The notes below the pieces were generated by a model. It searched no databases and had not been told where the DNA came from. It was given only the letters and a program-made list of their open reading frames with translations. Source: Bacillus sp. Marseille-Q3570 (GTDB lineage: Bacteria > Bacillota > Bacilli > Bacillales > Fictibacillaceae). From it: a DNA stretch of 64,000 bases. A program made the position numbers and the translations under genes. This document shows, piece after piece, positions 1-7,563 of the stretch. Numbering within the stretch: position 1 is the first letter of the stretch; each line of letters opens with the position of its first letter. The stretch is taken from positions 434,001 through 498,000 of the forward strand of contig NZ_CAMGYZ010000002.1 of assembly GCF_946151055.1 (NCBI RefSeq). Direction: 5' to 3'.

Positions 1-2
1 CG

Positions 3-455
3 TATTTTATCGTTTATTTTATGGTTTTCAGTATGTTCCACCCAGAAACGATCTATTATCAAACCGGATTGATGCCATTAATGTTGGTGTTCATACTGAT
101 TATTCCCATTCATATATTTTTGCATTGTCTGCCGATATGGATCTCGGGTCACAGAGCGTGTATGGCTTTTGGGGAAAATCGTTTTTCACTCTTTTGCCGT
201 ATACCAGAAGTCCTGTCTAGAAGAGTTGCCTTGTTTGGCGTTTCATTTCCACTGATTCTCATAACGTCGGTTTCGTTGATCGGTGGCTATATGTTGCCCG
301 AATTTTTACATCTATTTGCGATTGTATCGACTTTGAATATTTTCCTGTGCGTAAAAGATATGATTTATATCATCCATCTATGGAAAGCACCGAAAGATTC
401 ATTTCTTGAAGACGGTGCTACAGGATTCCAAATCATCGTCAAACGTACATTTTAA
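3..455 (+). CDS. DUF3267 membrane protein, 5' end outside window
   Basis: The frame is open to the left edge, so the N-terminus is missing; the first visible Met is at position 21. The visible part holds four or five hydrophobic segments and ends with a pattern typical of DUF3267 (zincin-like putative membrane metalloproteases): a late conserved Asn followed by Lys-Asp (LNIFLCVKDM) and then a hydrophilic stretch ending in G-F-Q-I-I. The family normally carries an HExxH zinc motif in its first half. Here the matching site reads HIFLH, so the catalytic glutamate is replaced, which argues for a non-proteolytic or altered protein. Family assignment is by pattern only. A long repeat element follows directly downstream. 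Confidence 0.6.
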   Translation, partial: YFIVYFMVFSMFHPETIYYQTGLMPLMLVFILIIPIHIFLHCLPIWISGHRACMAFGENRFSLFCRIPEVLSRRVALFGVSFPLILITSVSLIGGYMLPEFLHLFAIVSTLNIFLCVKDMIYIIHLWKAPKDSFLEDGATGFQIIVKRTF

Positions 456-460
456 TAAAT

Positions 461-914
461 GGCTGTTTTTCCAAACTTCGTTGCTCTTGCACTTAAAGAA
501 AGTATAAAATACTTTCTTCAGTATAAGGGCAACTAAGGCTCGACCTACAAAAGGCTTGGTCTCGCCAAGTTTTCTTTAAATGTCGTTGATTTCCGCTCCA
601 GGATGCTCGCTTTCCGCGGGGCGTGCGGTGAGCCCACTCGTCGCCTTGCTACCCTTTTCAAGGAAGCATTTTTGCTCCTGCGTCTACAAGAAAGTCCTGT
701 CGAAGCGAGCTTCCTCGTCGCATGCCTTGCGAGGAGATTATTCAGGTAGTAGGCACGCTGATCCCGCAGGACAAGGAAAGCTTCGGCAGCGGTCCATCGC
801 ACGAAGAAAATGCGATTTTCATTTTCGAGGAATCTCGCACCTTGCTCTCCAATCAACTTGCACAAGGTGATTTTTTTAAAATAACTCAAAAACAACAATC
901 TTTTAGAAAAGAGC
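461..914 (+). repeat. Long repeat element, copy A
   Basis: This is a full copy of a roughly 450-bp non-coding repeat. It begins GGCTGTTTTTCC and ends TAGAAAAGAGC, imperfect inverted ends. Positions 494-579 hold the shorter repeat family, followed by a GC-richer core with several small palindromes. Similar full copies are at 11887-12332 (inverted) and 21900-22340. Open frames inside it differ between copies and are not conserved as proteins, so I do not call a gene. Confidence 0.8.
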
Positions 915-941
915 ATAATAAATAAAGCCAAATATAAAACT

Positions 942-990
942 AAAAGACTGACCCTGAACATCGATGTGATGTTACATGGACAGTCTTTTT
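942..990 (-). terminator. Bidirectional terminator-like hairpin
   Basis: The 9-bp arms AAAAGACTG and CAGTCTTTT enclose a loop with its own short palindrome. There are A and T runs on both sides, placing it to end the YpmS-like gene on the minus strand. Confidence 0.55.
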
Positions 991-1043
991 TAATGGCGTT
1001 AATGTATGGATTTGCTCAGTCATGAGACTTTTCATCCTGAAAC

Positions 1044-1631
1044 TCACTCTTCTGTAATATAGTAAACCTTGAATCGGATGTTATCTTTTTCAAGATCAAA
1101 GGATTCGGCTTTCAAGAACAGTTGATCCTTTAATTTTATCTGATTAAGCTTCAAAAGAATCGTTTCTTCTTTATCATTGATCTCAACCCACGGGGGCAAA
1201 TCTGTACTCCCTTTGATAAACTCCAAAATTTTCGAGCCTGGCAGTTTCAGTTCCCCGAGCTTGATCGATTCTTCTTTTAACAAAAGATTTCCATTGTCTA
1301 ATACTTGAGGTTCGAAATCCATGGTAAATTGGACTTCATTCGAAAAAAAAGTGAAGTATCCTTTCACCTGGACATTATCTTTAAGTTCGACATTATAATC
1401 GAACTTCGGATTTCTGCCGGATTTTAATTGTTCTAGTTGTTCTTTGATCAGAAAATTCAATTGATCCTTTGACGATTCGATATCAAATATCGGTTCTCCC
1501 TGCTTAGGTACATCGCGCATGGACTTCTCTTCTTGTCTATCCCCCATGAATACCAATGTTCCGACGATGATTGGAACAATGATCATGATTGTAAGTAAAA
1601 TGAAAAAAGCATATTTCCATCTGAATTTCAA
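1044..1631 (-). CDS. YpmS-like DUF2140 membrane-anchored protein
   Basis: The 195-residue protein has an N-terminal membrane anchor (about residues 8-30) and then a long exported beta-rich domain without cysteines. This architecture and the segments FDYNVELKDNVQVKG and LPPWVEI fit the DUF2140/YpmS family of Bacillus, whose function is unknown. The start is TTG, placed six bases after GGAGGAG; no better ATG lies nearby. It is a single gene with its own terminator at 942-990. An extracytoplasmic role, perhaps in the envelope, is inferred only from topology. Confidence 0.6.
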   Translation of the reverse strand: MKFRWKYAFFILLTIMIIVPIIVGTLVFMGDRQEEKSMRDVPKQGEPIFDIESSKDQLNFLIKEQLEQLKSGRNPKFDYNVELKDNVQVKGYFTFFSNEVQFTMDFEPQVLDNGNLLLKEESIKLGELKLPGSKILEFIKGSTDLPPWVEINDKEETILLKLNQIKLKDQLFLKAESFDLEKDNIRFKVYYITEE

Positions 1632-1738
1632 AGCGTTCTCCTCCCGTCCCCTTATAATCTATAATAGTTGATACTGTTCATTCTTTTAATATTTTGGTAT
1701 GTTAGTAATACAATCTCTTAGTTTCGGAGGTTCAACCT

Positions 1739-1930
1739 ATGACAATGATCGCAATTTATTATATAGCATTCGCATGTATCATTCTTTTCTTGTTTAATAC
1801 ACTTACGAATCGCTTATGTATTCAAAAGAATATCCCTGCAGAGAAACAGGTGAATGTATTCCGGTGGATCAACATCATGATCACGATCCTGTTAGTAAGC
1901 TCGTACATTGAAGTAATTTTTGTGCATTGA
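1739..1930 (+). CDS. Small two-helix membrane protein, unknown
   Basis: This 63-residue ORF has a good ribosome site (GGAGG nine bases before ATG). It encodes two hydrophobic helices (about residues 4-20 and 42-61) separated by a short basic loop containing Arg, Lys and a Cys. I do not recognise a family. It sits alone between the divergent YpmS-like gene and the minus-strand YjcZ genes. No terminator directly follows. The strong Shine-Dalgarno and membrane-protein composition make it likely to be real. Confidence 0.5.
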   Translation: MTMIAIYYIAFACIILFLFNTLTNRLCIQKNIPAEKQVNVFRWINIMITILLVSSYIEVIFVH

Positions 1931-2112
1931 CGCAATTTATATTCCATAATATTTCATTATTACCCAGACAGGTATATGTACAAACATAAAACTGTCCCTT
2001 TGTTTAGAGAGTTCGAACGTTCATAGGCATTTTGAACAGTACAAATGAAAACTTGATAAAATCAAGAACGTTCCTTAGTCTGGATAATACTCTTAAGGAG
2101 TTACACAGATAC

Positions 2113-2146
2113 TAAAAAAGAGGCTGACAGCAATGGTCAGCCTCTT
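2113..2146 (-). terminator. Terminator of the YjcZ gene
   Basis: An 11-bp perfect stem (AAGAGGCTGAC / GTCAGCCTCTT) with a 6-base loop is followed on the minus strand by a T run. It lies 20 bases past the stop of the 29-residue YjcZ gene. Confidence 0.8.
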
Positions 2147-2165
2147 CCTCATTCAAAAATACGTA

Positions 2166-2255
2166 TTAGCAAATCCAAGCTGCGCCTACGATAATCAATA
2201 GGATGAACAATACAACGATCAACGCAAATCCTTTTCCATACCCGTATCCACCCAT
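2166..2255 (-). CDS. YjcZ-type sporulation miniprotein (29 aa)
   Basis: The product is MGGYGYGKGFALIVVLFI followed by a short hydrophobic end finishing AAWIC. This is the standard form of the YjcZ/YjcM-type small spore proteins: a Gly-Tyr-rich head and one hydrophobic helix ending in a Cys. The ribosome site GGGGGTG lies six bases before the ATG. A strong terminator follows. A second member is encoded 96 bases upstream, so the two form a tandem pair, as is common in Bacillus. Role in the spore is known only as expression during sporulation; biochemical function is unknown. Confidence 0.8.
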   Translation of the reverse strand: MGGYGYGKGFALIVVLFILLIIVGAAWIC

Positions 2256-2351
2256 GATGTCACCCCCTATTCCGGTGTTATGTTATCCTATGCATTGAGG
2301 TAAGCCAAAGCATAGGCTGCTATCCTTTCGCTCGGAAATTTCTCTAATTTT

Positions 2352-2438
2352 TTAGCAGATATAGCATGCTCCAATAATGATCAACAAAAGGAACAGTACT
2401 ACAATCAAGGCAAAGCTGCCTCCATGTCCGTAACCCAT
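2352..2438 (-). CDS. YjcZ-type sporulation miniprotein (28 aa)
   Basis: The product begins MGYGHGGSFALIVVLFLL and ends GACYIC, the same head-helix-Cys layout as its neighbour at 2166-2255. GGAGGGATT precedes the ATG. The two genes share the FALIVVLF core at the protein level but differ in their heads, so they are paralogues, not a recent duplication. The 96-base gap may hold a promoter for the second gene. Both are too short for ordinary gene finders. Confidence 0.78.
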   Translation of the reverse strand: MGYGHGGSFALIVVLFLLLIIIGACYIC

Positions 2439-2602
2439 TGCAATCCCTCCTTTGGTGTACACTTATAGTGTATAAGTCCAATGTCAATCTTGATTAGACC
2501 AATGCCCTTATTTTTAAAAACGGGCGGATGCACAAGCAATTCCAATAAATGTGTATTTTTTCTCATATTTGGTGTGTAGTGTGTATTTTTAACAGGTGGA
2601 TA

Positions 2603-2611
2603 TGCTATAGT
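2603..2611 (+). promoter_or_regulatory. Candidate extended -10 promoter of prsA
   Basis: TGCTATAGT fits a TGn-extended -10 element, about 40 bases before the prsA ATG. No good -35 box is seen at 17 bases. The region just upstream has two near-copies of a TGTGTATTTTT motif. Confidence 0.35.
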
Positions 2612-2653
2612 AGGAGATGTGAAAAAATTTCTACATCATAGGAGTGTATGTCG

Positions 2654-3562
2654 ATGAAAAAGTGGGTCCTGACGGTTGCTGCAGCAACGACGATTTTTGG
2701 TACCGCTGCATGCAGTAATAATGGCGATTCCGGTGATAGTAAAGTAATTGTCGAAACCAGTGCCGGAGATGTCACACAACAAGATTTCTATAATGAAATG
2801 AAAAAACAGCCTCAATCAGAACAAATTCTACAAGAACTCGTACAATACAAGGTTCTTTCTGAAAAATATGAAGTCAGTGATAAAGAACTTGATAAAGAGA
2901 TCGATTACCTCAAAAGTCAATTTGGCGGAGATGAAGGTTTTGAAAATGCGCTTAAACAAAGCGGTATTGAAGGAGAGGACGAGCTTCGGGACGTGGTAAA
3001 ACGTAACCTCGTATTCTTCAAAGCTCAGACTGAAGGTATCAAAGTTTCTGAAGATGAAATGAAGAAGAAATATGAAGAAGAATACAAAGTTAAAGAAGTT
3101 GAAGCACGCCACATTCTAGTAGAAGATGAAAAGACAGCTAAAGAAGTTAAAAAGAAGCTTGACGAAGGTGGAGACTTTGCAGAACTTGCGAAAGAATACT
3201 CTACTGACCCTGGTTCGAAAGACAAAGGCGGAGAGCTAGGTTCATTCCCACGCGGTCAAATGGTCCCTGAGTTCGATGAGGTGGCTTTTACACTTGAAAA
3301 AGGTAAAATTTCAGACCCAGTCAAGTCTCAGTATGGATTCCACATCATTGAAGTATTAGACCAAAAAACACAATCATTTGAAGAAGCAGAGTACCAAATC
3401 AAGAAAACATTGCTTCAAGAGAAAGCTCAAGAGAAAGCTCAAAAGGATCCAAAAGCCAACCCGATCGATAAAGCTATGAAAGATGCTAAAATCGACGTGA
3501 AAGATAAGGAATACAAGGACCTATTCAAGAAAGATGACGCAGAAGAACAAAAACAAGAATAA
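2654..3562 (+). CDS. prsA: Foldase lipoprotein PrsA (parvulin-type PPIase)
   Basis: This extracellular membrane-anchored foldase helps secreted proteins and penicillin-binding proteins fold after Sec export. A lipoprotein signal peptide (residues 1-20) ends in a TAAC lipobox. An N-terminal chaperone-like helical region follows, then a parvulin domain at about residues 135-225 with VEARHILV, FAELAKEYSTDPGSK and YGFHIIEV, and a charged Lys/Glu-rich tail. ATG at 2654 lies nine bases after AGGAG, while the in-frame ATG at 2648 is only three bases away, so I use the later one. A perfect terminator follows. Its proximity to cssRS, which senses secretion stress, is functionally consistent. Confidence 0.93.
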   Translation: MKKWVLTVAAATTIFGTAACSNNGDSGDSKVIVETSAGDVTQQDFYNEMKKQPQSEQILQELVQYKVLSEKYEVSDKELDKEIDYLKSQFGGDEGFENALKQSGIEGEDELRDVVKRNLVFFKAQTEGIKVSEDEMKKKYEEEYKVKEVEARHILVEDEKTAKEVKKKLDEGGDFAELAKEYSTDPGSKDKGGELGSFPRGQMVPEFDEVAFTLEKGKISDPVKSQYGFHIIEVLDQKTQSFEEAEYQIKKTLLQEKAQEKAQKDPKANPIDKAMKDAKIDVKDKEYKDLFKKDDAEEQKQE

Positions 3563-3568
3563 GTTGAG

Positions 3569-3596
3569 AAGGACTGACAATCGTCAGTCCTTTTTT
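3569..3596 (+). terminator. prsA terminator
   Basis: AAGGACTGAC, a four-base loop, then GTCAGTCC followed by TTTTTT, directly after the prsA stop codon. Confidence 0.9.
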
Positions 3597-3599
3597 GCA

Positions 3600-3669
3600 T
3601 TTAAAGAAAGTATAAGTGAAGCTAGGGCCAGGCCATCGCCAATGGCTTAGGTCTGCCAAGTTCTCTTTA
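3600..3669 (+). repeat. Short repeat element with TTTAAAGAAA ends
   Basis: It begins TTTAAAGAAAGTATAAG and ends GCCAAGTTCTCTTTA. This is a diverged member of the 60-90-bp family also seen at 14917-15002, 42496-42555, 47092-47180 and 59214-59303. The remaining 230 bases up to the yhaL terminator are AT-rich and show no gene. Confidence 0.6.
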
Positions 3670-3892
3670 TTGATCTGGAAGCTTTTTAGATCGAATTTTT
3701 AGATGTTTGAGCAAGAAAGTCGATCAAACTCGTTGATTTTTCCAATTCAAGGGTAACGATTTGGTTTTTCCAGGAGCCAAAAGAAATTTATTTACAACTG
3801 AGGACCCAATTGCCAAAAATCTGGAATTATCACTACAACAAGAAAATTATCTCTATAACTTTATTATGCGTAAGTAAATCCGCCCCATAGCA

Positions 3893-3922
3893 AAAAAAGC
3901 TGTCTCGCAATATTCGAGACAA
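3893..3922 (-). terminator. yhaL terminator
   Basis: Arms TGTCTCG and CGAGACA, with a T run on the minus strand, about ten bases after the yhaL stop. Confidence 0.8.
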
Positions 3923-3932
3923 CCCTCATGCT

Positions 3933-4205
3933 CTATTCCCCAGATGCCTGGTTTCGCCGTTGCTTTTCTTCTTCAATCCGGTCCATGTAGATTTTGCCTT
4001 CCTCTTCGATATGGACTCGATCCAGCTTCCTATCCTCAACTGTATGAAACCATGCTCGATAGCCGGAGTACCCTATTCCTGCTAATACGAAGTACATCCA
4101 CCAGGGGACACTTGAAAGAACCGGTTTAAGATTGCTGTATACACCTGTGAATTGTAACAATGCAAAAAATAAAACAACCGTAGCGACAACGTATAGGCGA
4201 CGCAT
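3933..4205 (-). CDS. yhaL: Sporulation protein YhaL
   Basis: The 90-residue protein has two hydrophobic segments. The second contains the hallmark PWWMYFVLAGIGYSGYRA, followed by a charged helical tail rich in Glu, Arg and Lys. This matches the YhaL sporulation family, which in B. subtilis is shorter and lies convergent to prsA, exactly as here. GGAGG precedes the ATG with seven bases between. The extra N-terminal hydrophobic segment (residues 4-22) is longer than in the B. subtilis protein. Family role: a sporulation-expressed membrane protein of unknown mechanism. Confidence 0.85.
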   Translation of the reverse strand: MRRLYVVATVVLFFALLQFTGVYSNLKPVLSSVPWWMYFVLAGIGYSGYRAWFHTVEDRKLDRVHIEEEGKIYMDRIEEEKQRRNQASGE

Positions 4206-4275
4206 CGACTTTCCTCCTTTGTAGACAAGCTTTGTTATTACAAAGGTATGTAGGAAAACGGTTGTTTATGACTAT

Positions 4276-5244
4276 TTAAAGATTGGTAGGGACAGACTTT
4301 TTTTGCTCGGTCAAAGGTTTATAGAATGAACGGTTATCAAGTGCAAAAACACGCTCTGTGAACTCACCTGGGTTCACTTTGCTTAGAGCACGGTCCATCA
4401 TATTCATTTTCGCATCAATATTATCGATATAATGGAGAATTTCAGCTTCACGTACCAATGGAGGCTTAGGACTCCCCCACTCTGCTTTCGAATGGTGACT
4501 CAATACCATGTGCTGGAGGATCAATACTTCTTCTCCATCTATTTCTAATTCGCGTGCAGCCTCACCAATTTCTTCAACCATCATCGTTATATGTCCTAAC
4601 AAATTACCTTCAAGGGTATAACTTGGTGCAACCGGCCCAGACAACTCCTTTGTTTTGCCAAGATCATGCAGGATGACACCCGCATATAACAAGTCCGTGT
4701 CTAACGATGGATACAGATGAGCGATTGACTTGGCAAGCTTAAGCATCGACACCACATGAAAGGCTAATCCTGAAACGAATTCATGGTGGTTCTTCGTTGC
4801 AGCCGGGAACTCGAGAAACGCCTTCTGATGTTTCTTCACAAGATGTCGGGTGATCCGTTGGATATTGGGATTTTTCATTTCAAAAATAGCTTGTGTGATC
4901 ACTTCGGTCATTTCGTCCTGTGGAAGCGGTGCTGTCTCTACAAAGTCATGGACGCTAACGCCATCTTGTGTCGAAGTCAACCTGATCTGTTTCACCTTGA
5001 GCTGCGCTTTGCCGCGATAGCTGGTGATATCTCCCATCACTTTGACGATGGATTCGGGAACAAATTGCTGCTCGTCTCCAGGACTGGAATCCCACAGCTT
5101 TCCCTCAATATCCCCTGTATGATCTTGCAAAATAAGGGTCAGAAATGGTTTTCCAGTACTTGTGGTACCTTTAGCTGCCGATTTGATCAGCAAATAATCA
5201 TCAAAAATATCTCCTACCTGGTATTGTTGGATTCCTCTTTTCAT
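4276..5244 (-). CDS. yhaM: 3'-5' exoribonuclease YhaM
   Basis: YhaM is a 3'-to-5' exoribonuclease that trims mRNA ends in Gram-positive bacteria. The 322-residue protein has an OB-fold nucleic-acid domain at about residues 10-85 ([19 protein letters not shown]). An HD phosphohydrolase domain at about 160-285 carries [11 protein letters not shown] and a second metal-site stretch [10 protein letters not shown]. Length is close to the 314-residue B. subtilis enzyme. AGGAGG lies eight bases before the ATG. It sits between yhaL and cssS, so the two-component pair interrupts the B. subtilis order yhaL-yhaM-yhaN. The 300 bases upstream suggest its own promoter. Confidence 0.92.
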   Translation of the reverse strand: MKRGIQQYQVGDIFDDYLLIKSAAKGTTSTGKPFLTLILQDHTGDIEGKLWDSSPGDEQQFVPESIVKVMGDITSYRGKAQLKVKQIRLTSTQDGVSVHDFVETAPLPQDEMTEVITQAIFEMKNPNIQRITRHLVKKHQKAFLEFPAATKNHHEFVSGLAFHVVSMLKLAKSIAHLYPSLDTDLLYAGVILHDLGKTKELSGPVAPSYTLEGNLLGHITMMVEEIGEAARELEIDGEEVLILQHMVLSHHSKAEWGSPKPPLVREAEILHYIDNIDAKMNMMDRALSKVNPGEFTERVFALDNRSFYKPLTEQKKSVPTNL

Positions 5245-5280
5245 CCCTCTTACCTCCTCTTTTTTCAGCTGGATATGACC

Positions 5281-5343
5281 TGTCCAAAATGTGTCTGAAT
5301 CTCTCCGAACTTAACAACATTTGAGAAAAGTGTCTGACACAAA
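5281..5343. repeat. Degenerate GTGTCTGACAC-family repeat
   Basis: This stretch has ATGTGTCTGAATCTCTCCG, then AACTTAACAACATTT, then AAAGTGTCTGACACA. It shares the CTCCGAACTTAACAACAT core with the hairpin at 28949-29016, but here the second arm is only partly preserved. The rest of the yhaM-cssS gap (5344-5551) shows no convincing gene. Confidence 0.5.
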
Positions 5344-5551
5344 GACAGCTCTGTGCATATTTTCATGGCGAATATAAAATATGTATATTGATAAAATCCT
5401 GCAGGGACTGGGTAGACCTGCAGGGTAACATTGCGAAGTTGAATACAAATCGGGTAAAGGAGGCCGATACGAACCATGATGAATGGGTGCATCAGACCTT
5501 GTTTCTTTTCTTTACATCTCATAAAACATCATTCTATTCACGCGCGGTACG

Positions 5552-6889
5552 CTATATGTTGATCACGATTGAAACACCATTTTTTTCATTTTGAACCTCT
5601 ACAGTTCCATTATGAAGTTCTACGATACGTTTGACAATAGCCAGGCCAAGACCGAATTGTCCTTTATGGCTTTTTTCGAAAGGTTCAAAAAGGCGATCCA
5701 GTTTTTCTTCAGGTATAGTTTCGCCATCATTATGCACCTTCATTGTCGTTTGTCCATTTTCTCTTTCACATGAGATATCAATATAAGATTCCGCATAACG
5801 CAAAGCATTCTGGATCATATTTTCAAATACGACCTCCCATTGGCTGCGATCTCCTTTGAACTCGATATCTTCACCACTCACTTTTATCACAATTTCTTCC
5901 CGCTGGTACAGAAATCGATCAAGGACTTCCTGAATCAATGAACCGAATCGGATCTTTTCTTTTCGTGGCTCGTTGTCTTGCAAGGTATCAAGCTTTGAAA
6001 AATAAATCATATCTTTTACCCGTTCTTCCATCCGCCCAGTTTGATTGATGATCACATCCATCATTTCTTCAAGGTCTTTCTCTGGAAAAACACCGTCCTT
6101 GACGGATTGTGCATAGCTCTGGATCGTCATGATCGGTGTCTTTAATTCATGGGAGGCGTGCTGTATGAACCGTTTTTGGGACTGATCATTTCGTATCAAA
6201 TTTTGTCGCATCCGTTCAAACTGTACCGAGAGCTGTTGGAAATCCTGGTCTCCTTTCAGCTCGAAGGGTTCGCGCCAGTTTCGATTACCAATCTGCTCAA
6301 ACCGTGCACCAAGAGCCTTTAATGGCTTCCTTAAATAATTGGACAGCCAAATCGCAGGAATGATACTGATGACGATCCCGATGACAAAGATCCAGATCAG
6401 CCTTTCCCATAAACGCTGTACGAGCTGATCACGATATGTATCCCACATATACGATACCATGAATGCCTCATTTCCGTTCACTTCAATCGGCCTGATGACG
6501 TAAAAGAGTGTGGCATCCCTGTAGGAAAGCTGAAAATCACCTTCATCCTCTTCAAGCAATATCGCTTTTTCCCACATATGCCTCAATACCGTTTCGGGGA
6601 CGGAATCCCCCTTTATAACAAAGGATTGATTACCGAGGAGAAGGTGGCCGACTGATCTCGCTGCCTCTCGTCGTTCTACGAAATTGAGGTTCGTATCCGG
6701 CAGTTCCTGTTCTGGTCCAGTCGGGCCTTCAAGAATGAGATCCTGTTGTTCCTTAATGATCCGGTATGATTCTTCGGTAAGTGCTTCACGCATGGATAAC
6801 GGATAAATGACGACGACACATAATCCGACGACAAAAACCAATAGGAAAAAGGAAAGCCAGATTCGCTGTGCTATGCTAAGCTTTTTCAC
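5552..6889 (-). CDS. cssS: CssS-like secretion-stress sensor histidine kinase
   Basis: This membrane histidine kinase has two transmembrane helices (about residues 10-32 and 160-182) around a roughly 125-residue exported sensor region. A HAMP segment follows, then HisKA with the phospho-acceptor His247 in ASHELKTPI, and an HATPase domain with FENMIQNALRYAE and FGLGLAIVKRI. The sensor and linker resemble B. subtilis CssS as I recall it: VNGNEAFMVSYMWDTYRDQL, IPAIWLSNYLRKPL and YAQSVKDGVFP all have close counterparts. CssS responds to misfolded exported proteins. The start is GTG in a GTGA overlap with cssR, so the pair is translationally coupled. Assignment rests on recalled similarity, not an alignment. 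Confidence 0.75.
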   Translation of the reverse strand: MKKLSIAQRIWLSFFLLVFVVGLCVVVIYPLSMREALTEESYRIIKEQQDLILEGPTGPEQELPDTNLNFVERREAARSVGHLLLGNQSFVIKGDSVPETVLRHMWEKAILLEEDEGDFQLSYRDATLFYVIRPIEVNGNEAFMVSYMWDTYRDQLVQRLWERLIWIFVIGIVISIIPAIWLSNYLRKPLKALGARFEQIGNRNWREPFELKGDQDFQQLSVQFERMRQNLIRNDQSQKRFIQHASHELKTPIMTIQSYAQSVKDGVFPEKDLEEMMDVIINQTGRMEERVKDMIYFSKLDTLQDNEPRKEKIRFGSLIQEVLDRFLYQREEIVIKVSGEDIEFKGDRSQWEVVFENMIQNALRYAESYIDISCERENGQTTMKVHNDGETIPEEKLDRLFEPFEKSHKGQFGLGLAIVKRIVELHNGTVEVQNEKNGVSIVINI

Positions 6890-7557
6890 GATGTCTCAAT
6901 CCTATAGCCACCGCCGTATAGTGTTTCAAGATTCAGACGTGGCATCTTCTTGCGGATACGGCGGACTACATCATCCACAGCACGCTCCGACCCGACGTAA
7001 TCCTTTCCCCATACACCTTCAAGGATATCCAGCCTCGATTTGGTTTCATTGAGATGTTCCGTAAGGTAAAGGACGACCTCGAACTCTTTCGTAGTAAGGT
7101 CCACCTCTTCATTTCGATAAGTGATTTTACGATCAAGCGGCTGAATACAATATTCATTGACCCATCTGCTTTGATACTTTCCTCCTGGACCTTCATAAAT
7201 TCGCTGCATGAGCTTTTTAGCCCGGATGATCAGCTCTTTCGGTAAGAACGGCTTTGTAATATAATCGTCGCTTCCCAATTCAAGACCAAGCACTCGATCG
7301 AGATCCTGATCTCTGGCAGATGTGAAGATGACTGGAACGTCCGTACGTTCCTTTATTTGTTTCAAAAGCTCATATCCATCCACGCCGGGAAGCATGATAT
7401 CGAGAACCCATAGGTGTGGTGGCTTTTCGATGTATTCCAGGGCACTCGTCCCCTCATGAAAGACCTTTACCTTCCATCCCTCTTTTTCCATATACGCTTT
7501 CAGTACAGCTGATAAATCCTGTTCATCTTCTACTAGATAAATCATGTAGCCTTCCAT
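6886..7557 (-). CDS. cssR: CssR-like OmpR-family response regulator
   Basis: The receiver domain starts YLVEDEQDLS and carries the phospho-acceptor Asp53 (HLWVLDIMLPGVDGYELL) and the conserved Lys in DDYITKPFLPKELII. The winged-helix domain (about residues 135-222) ends in GGGYRI. The segments HLWVLDIMLPG, RVLGLELGSDDYI and AVDDVVRRIRKKMPRL closely resemble B. subtilis CssR, the activator of htrA and htrB under secretion stress. ATG lies ten bases after AGGAG and only six bases after the yhaN stop, so it is probably transcribed as the third gene of a yhaO-yhaN-cssR-cssS operon. Confidence 0.78.
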   Translation of the reverse strand: MEGYMIYLVEDEQDLSAVLKAYMEKEGWKVKVFHEGTSALEYIEKPPHLWVLDIMLPGVDGYELLKQIKERTDVPVIFTSARDQDLDRVLGLELGSDDYITKPFLPKELIIRAKKLMQRIYEGPGGKYQSRWVNEYCIQPLDRKITYRNEEVDLTTKEFEVVLYLTEHLNETKSRLDILEGVWGKDYVGSERAVDDVVRRIRKKMPRLNLETLYGGGYRIETS

Positions 7558-7563
7558 ATCTTC

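Noticed and set aside
545-961. Open frames on both strands inside repeat copy A (up to 138 codons)
   Set aside because: The same sequence in copies B and C is shifted or broken in frame, there is no ribosome site, and the composition does not look like protein.
5265-5522. 85-codon minus-strand ORF between yhaM and cssS
   Set aside because: No ribosome site, overlaps a degenerate repeat, no recognisable protein features.
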